Of a stretch of DNA of 5,660 nt, positions 5,385 to 5,660 are shown piece by piece. The stretch lies in the NCBI GenBank assembly GCA_030040115.1, contig JASHUH010000262.1, forward strand, positions 1 to 5,660, given 5' to 3'. Under the pieces are notes generated by a model. The model worked only from the letters and a program-made list of their open reading frames with translations, was not told the origin of the DNA and did no database searches. The DNA is from Acidobacteriaceae bacterium. GTDB taxonomy: Bacteria; Acidobacteriota; Terriglobia; Terriglobales; Acidobacteriaceae. A program made the translations under genes and the position numbers. Position 1 is the first letter of the stretch, and each line of letters begins with the position of its first letter.

Positions 5385-5660
5385 ATGAAGCGGCGGGATT
5401 CCCAGGATCGGTTTGACAGACGAGAATTTCTTGAGACGGTTGGCGTGTTCACCCTCGGCCTTTCTGCGGCCGCCTTGCTGACTCCCAAAGCAGCCGAGGC
5501 CAATGGAACCATAGATCCGGGTTCGAGACCATTCCGAGGCCTGTTTCCAGTTGCTCAGACGCCGTTCACCCCGAACAATCAACTCGACCTGGAATGCCTG
5601 GCTGCCGAGGTCAAATTCTGCAATCTTAATCGTGTGCCGGGACTGATGTGGCCGCTCAAT
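5385..5660 (+). CDS. Dihydrodipicolinate synthase (DapA)-family protein with Tat signal, N-terminal part
   Basis: The first 92 codons are visible; the gene runs off the window. Residues 1-39 form a twin-arginine signal: DRREFLETVG (11-20) gives the RRxFL core, followed by a hydrophobic stretch (FTLGLSAAALL) and a likely cleavage after AEA at residue 39. The mature part opens FRGLFPVAQTPFTPNNQLDL (50-69), which matches strand 1 and the first loop of the DHDPS/N-acetylneuraminate lyase TIM barrel (the GVxxAxxTPFxxDGxID pattern). NRVPGLMWPLN follows where classical members have the GTTGE turn. The Schiff-base Lys and catalytic Tyr lie beyond the window. Family members catalyse aldol reactions with pyruvate, so a sugar-acid aldolase is possible; the lysine-biosynthesis role of DapA is unlikely for an exported protein. 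The gene is divergent from the cytochrome gene and starts after a near-perfect ribosome-binding site. Confidence 0.85.
   Translation, partial: MKRRDSQDRFDRREFLETVGVFTLGLSAAALLTPKAAEANGTIDPGSRPFRGLFPVAQTPFTPNNQLDLECLAAEVKFCNLNRVPGLMWPLN

Noticed and set aside
5061..5582. Minus-strand open frame (173 codons) across the intergenic region and the start of the DapA-like gene
   Set aside because: It overlaps the well-supported Tat-signal gene with its strong ribosome-binding site. The translation is Cys/Pro-rich with no domain I recognise; a decayed gene remnant cannot be excluded but is not supported.

Overview
The window reads as a GC-rich chromosomal segment of an environmental Gram-negative bacterium, most likely an Acidobacteriota member of the Bryobacter/Solibacter type. 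This is inferred from protein style only: a short basic protein ending in an LSxxARKRIAEAQRKRW-type helix, a c-type cytochrome of the kind common in Acidobacteria, Planctomycetes and Verrucomicrobia next to a PQQ dehydrogenase, and a Tat-exported DapA-like protein. No rRNA, tRNA or marker gene is present to confirm it.

Layout. Bases 1-197 hold the right end of an IS630-family insertion sequence, with the last 58 codons of its DDE transposase. A small basic protein of unknown function (257-496, +) follows. Bases 497-974 contain no gene I can support. Three genes then lie on the minus strand. In transcription order they are a diheme cytochrome c (4000-4830), a periplasmic PQQ-dependent alcohol/sugar-type dehydrogenase (2255-4000) whose start overlaps the cytochrome stop by one base, and, after a 206-base gap, a secreted protein with a galactose-mutarotase-like fold (975-2048). 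A 536-base gene-poor region separates the cytochrome from a divergent plus-strand gene (5385 to the window end). That gene encodes the N-terminus of a dihydrodipicolinate synthase/aldolase-family protein with a twin-arginine signal.

How the genes may work together. The cytochrome and the dehydrogenase form a translationally coupled pair: the propeller enzyme oxidises a substrate in the periplasm and passes electrons to the hemes. The dehydrogenase has an Asp-Tyr-Asp active-site motif, the pattern associated with lanthanide-type rather than calcium-type enzymes. The mutarotase-like protein and the Tat-exported aldolase-like protein are also predicted to be exported. The segment could therefore serve extracytoplasmic sugar or sugar-acid oxidation, but this is inference from neighbourhood and fold; no substrate can be read from the sequence.

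No CRISPR array, RNA gene or classical intrinsic terminator was found, and no convincing sigma-70 promoter could be picked by eye.
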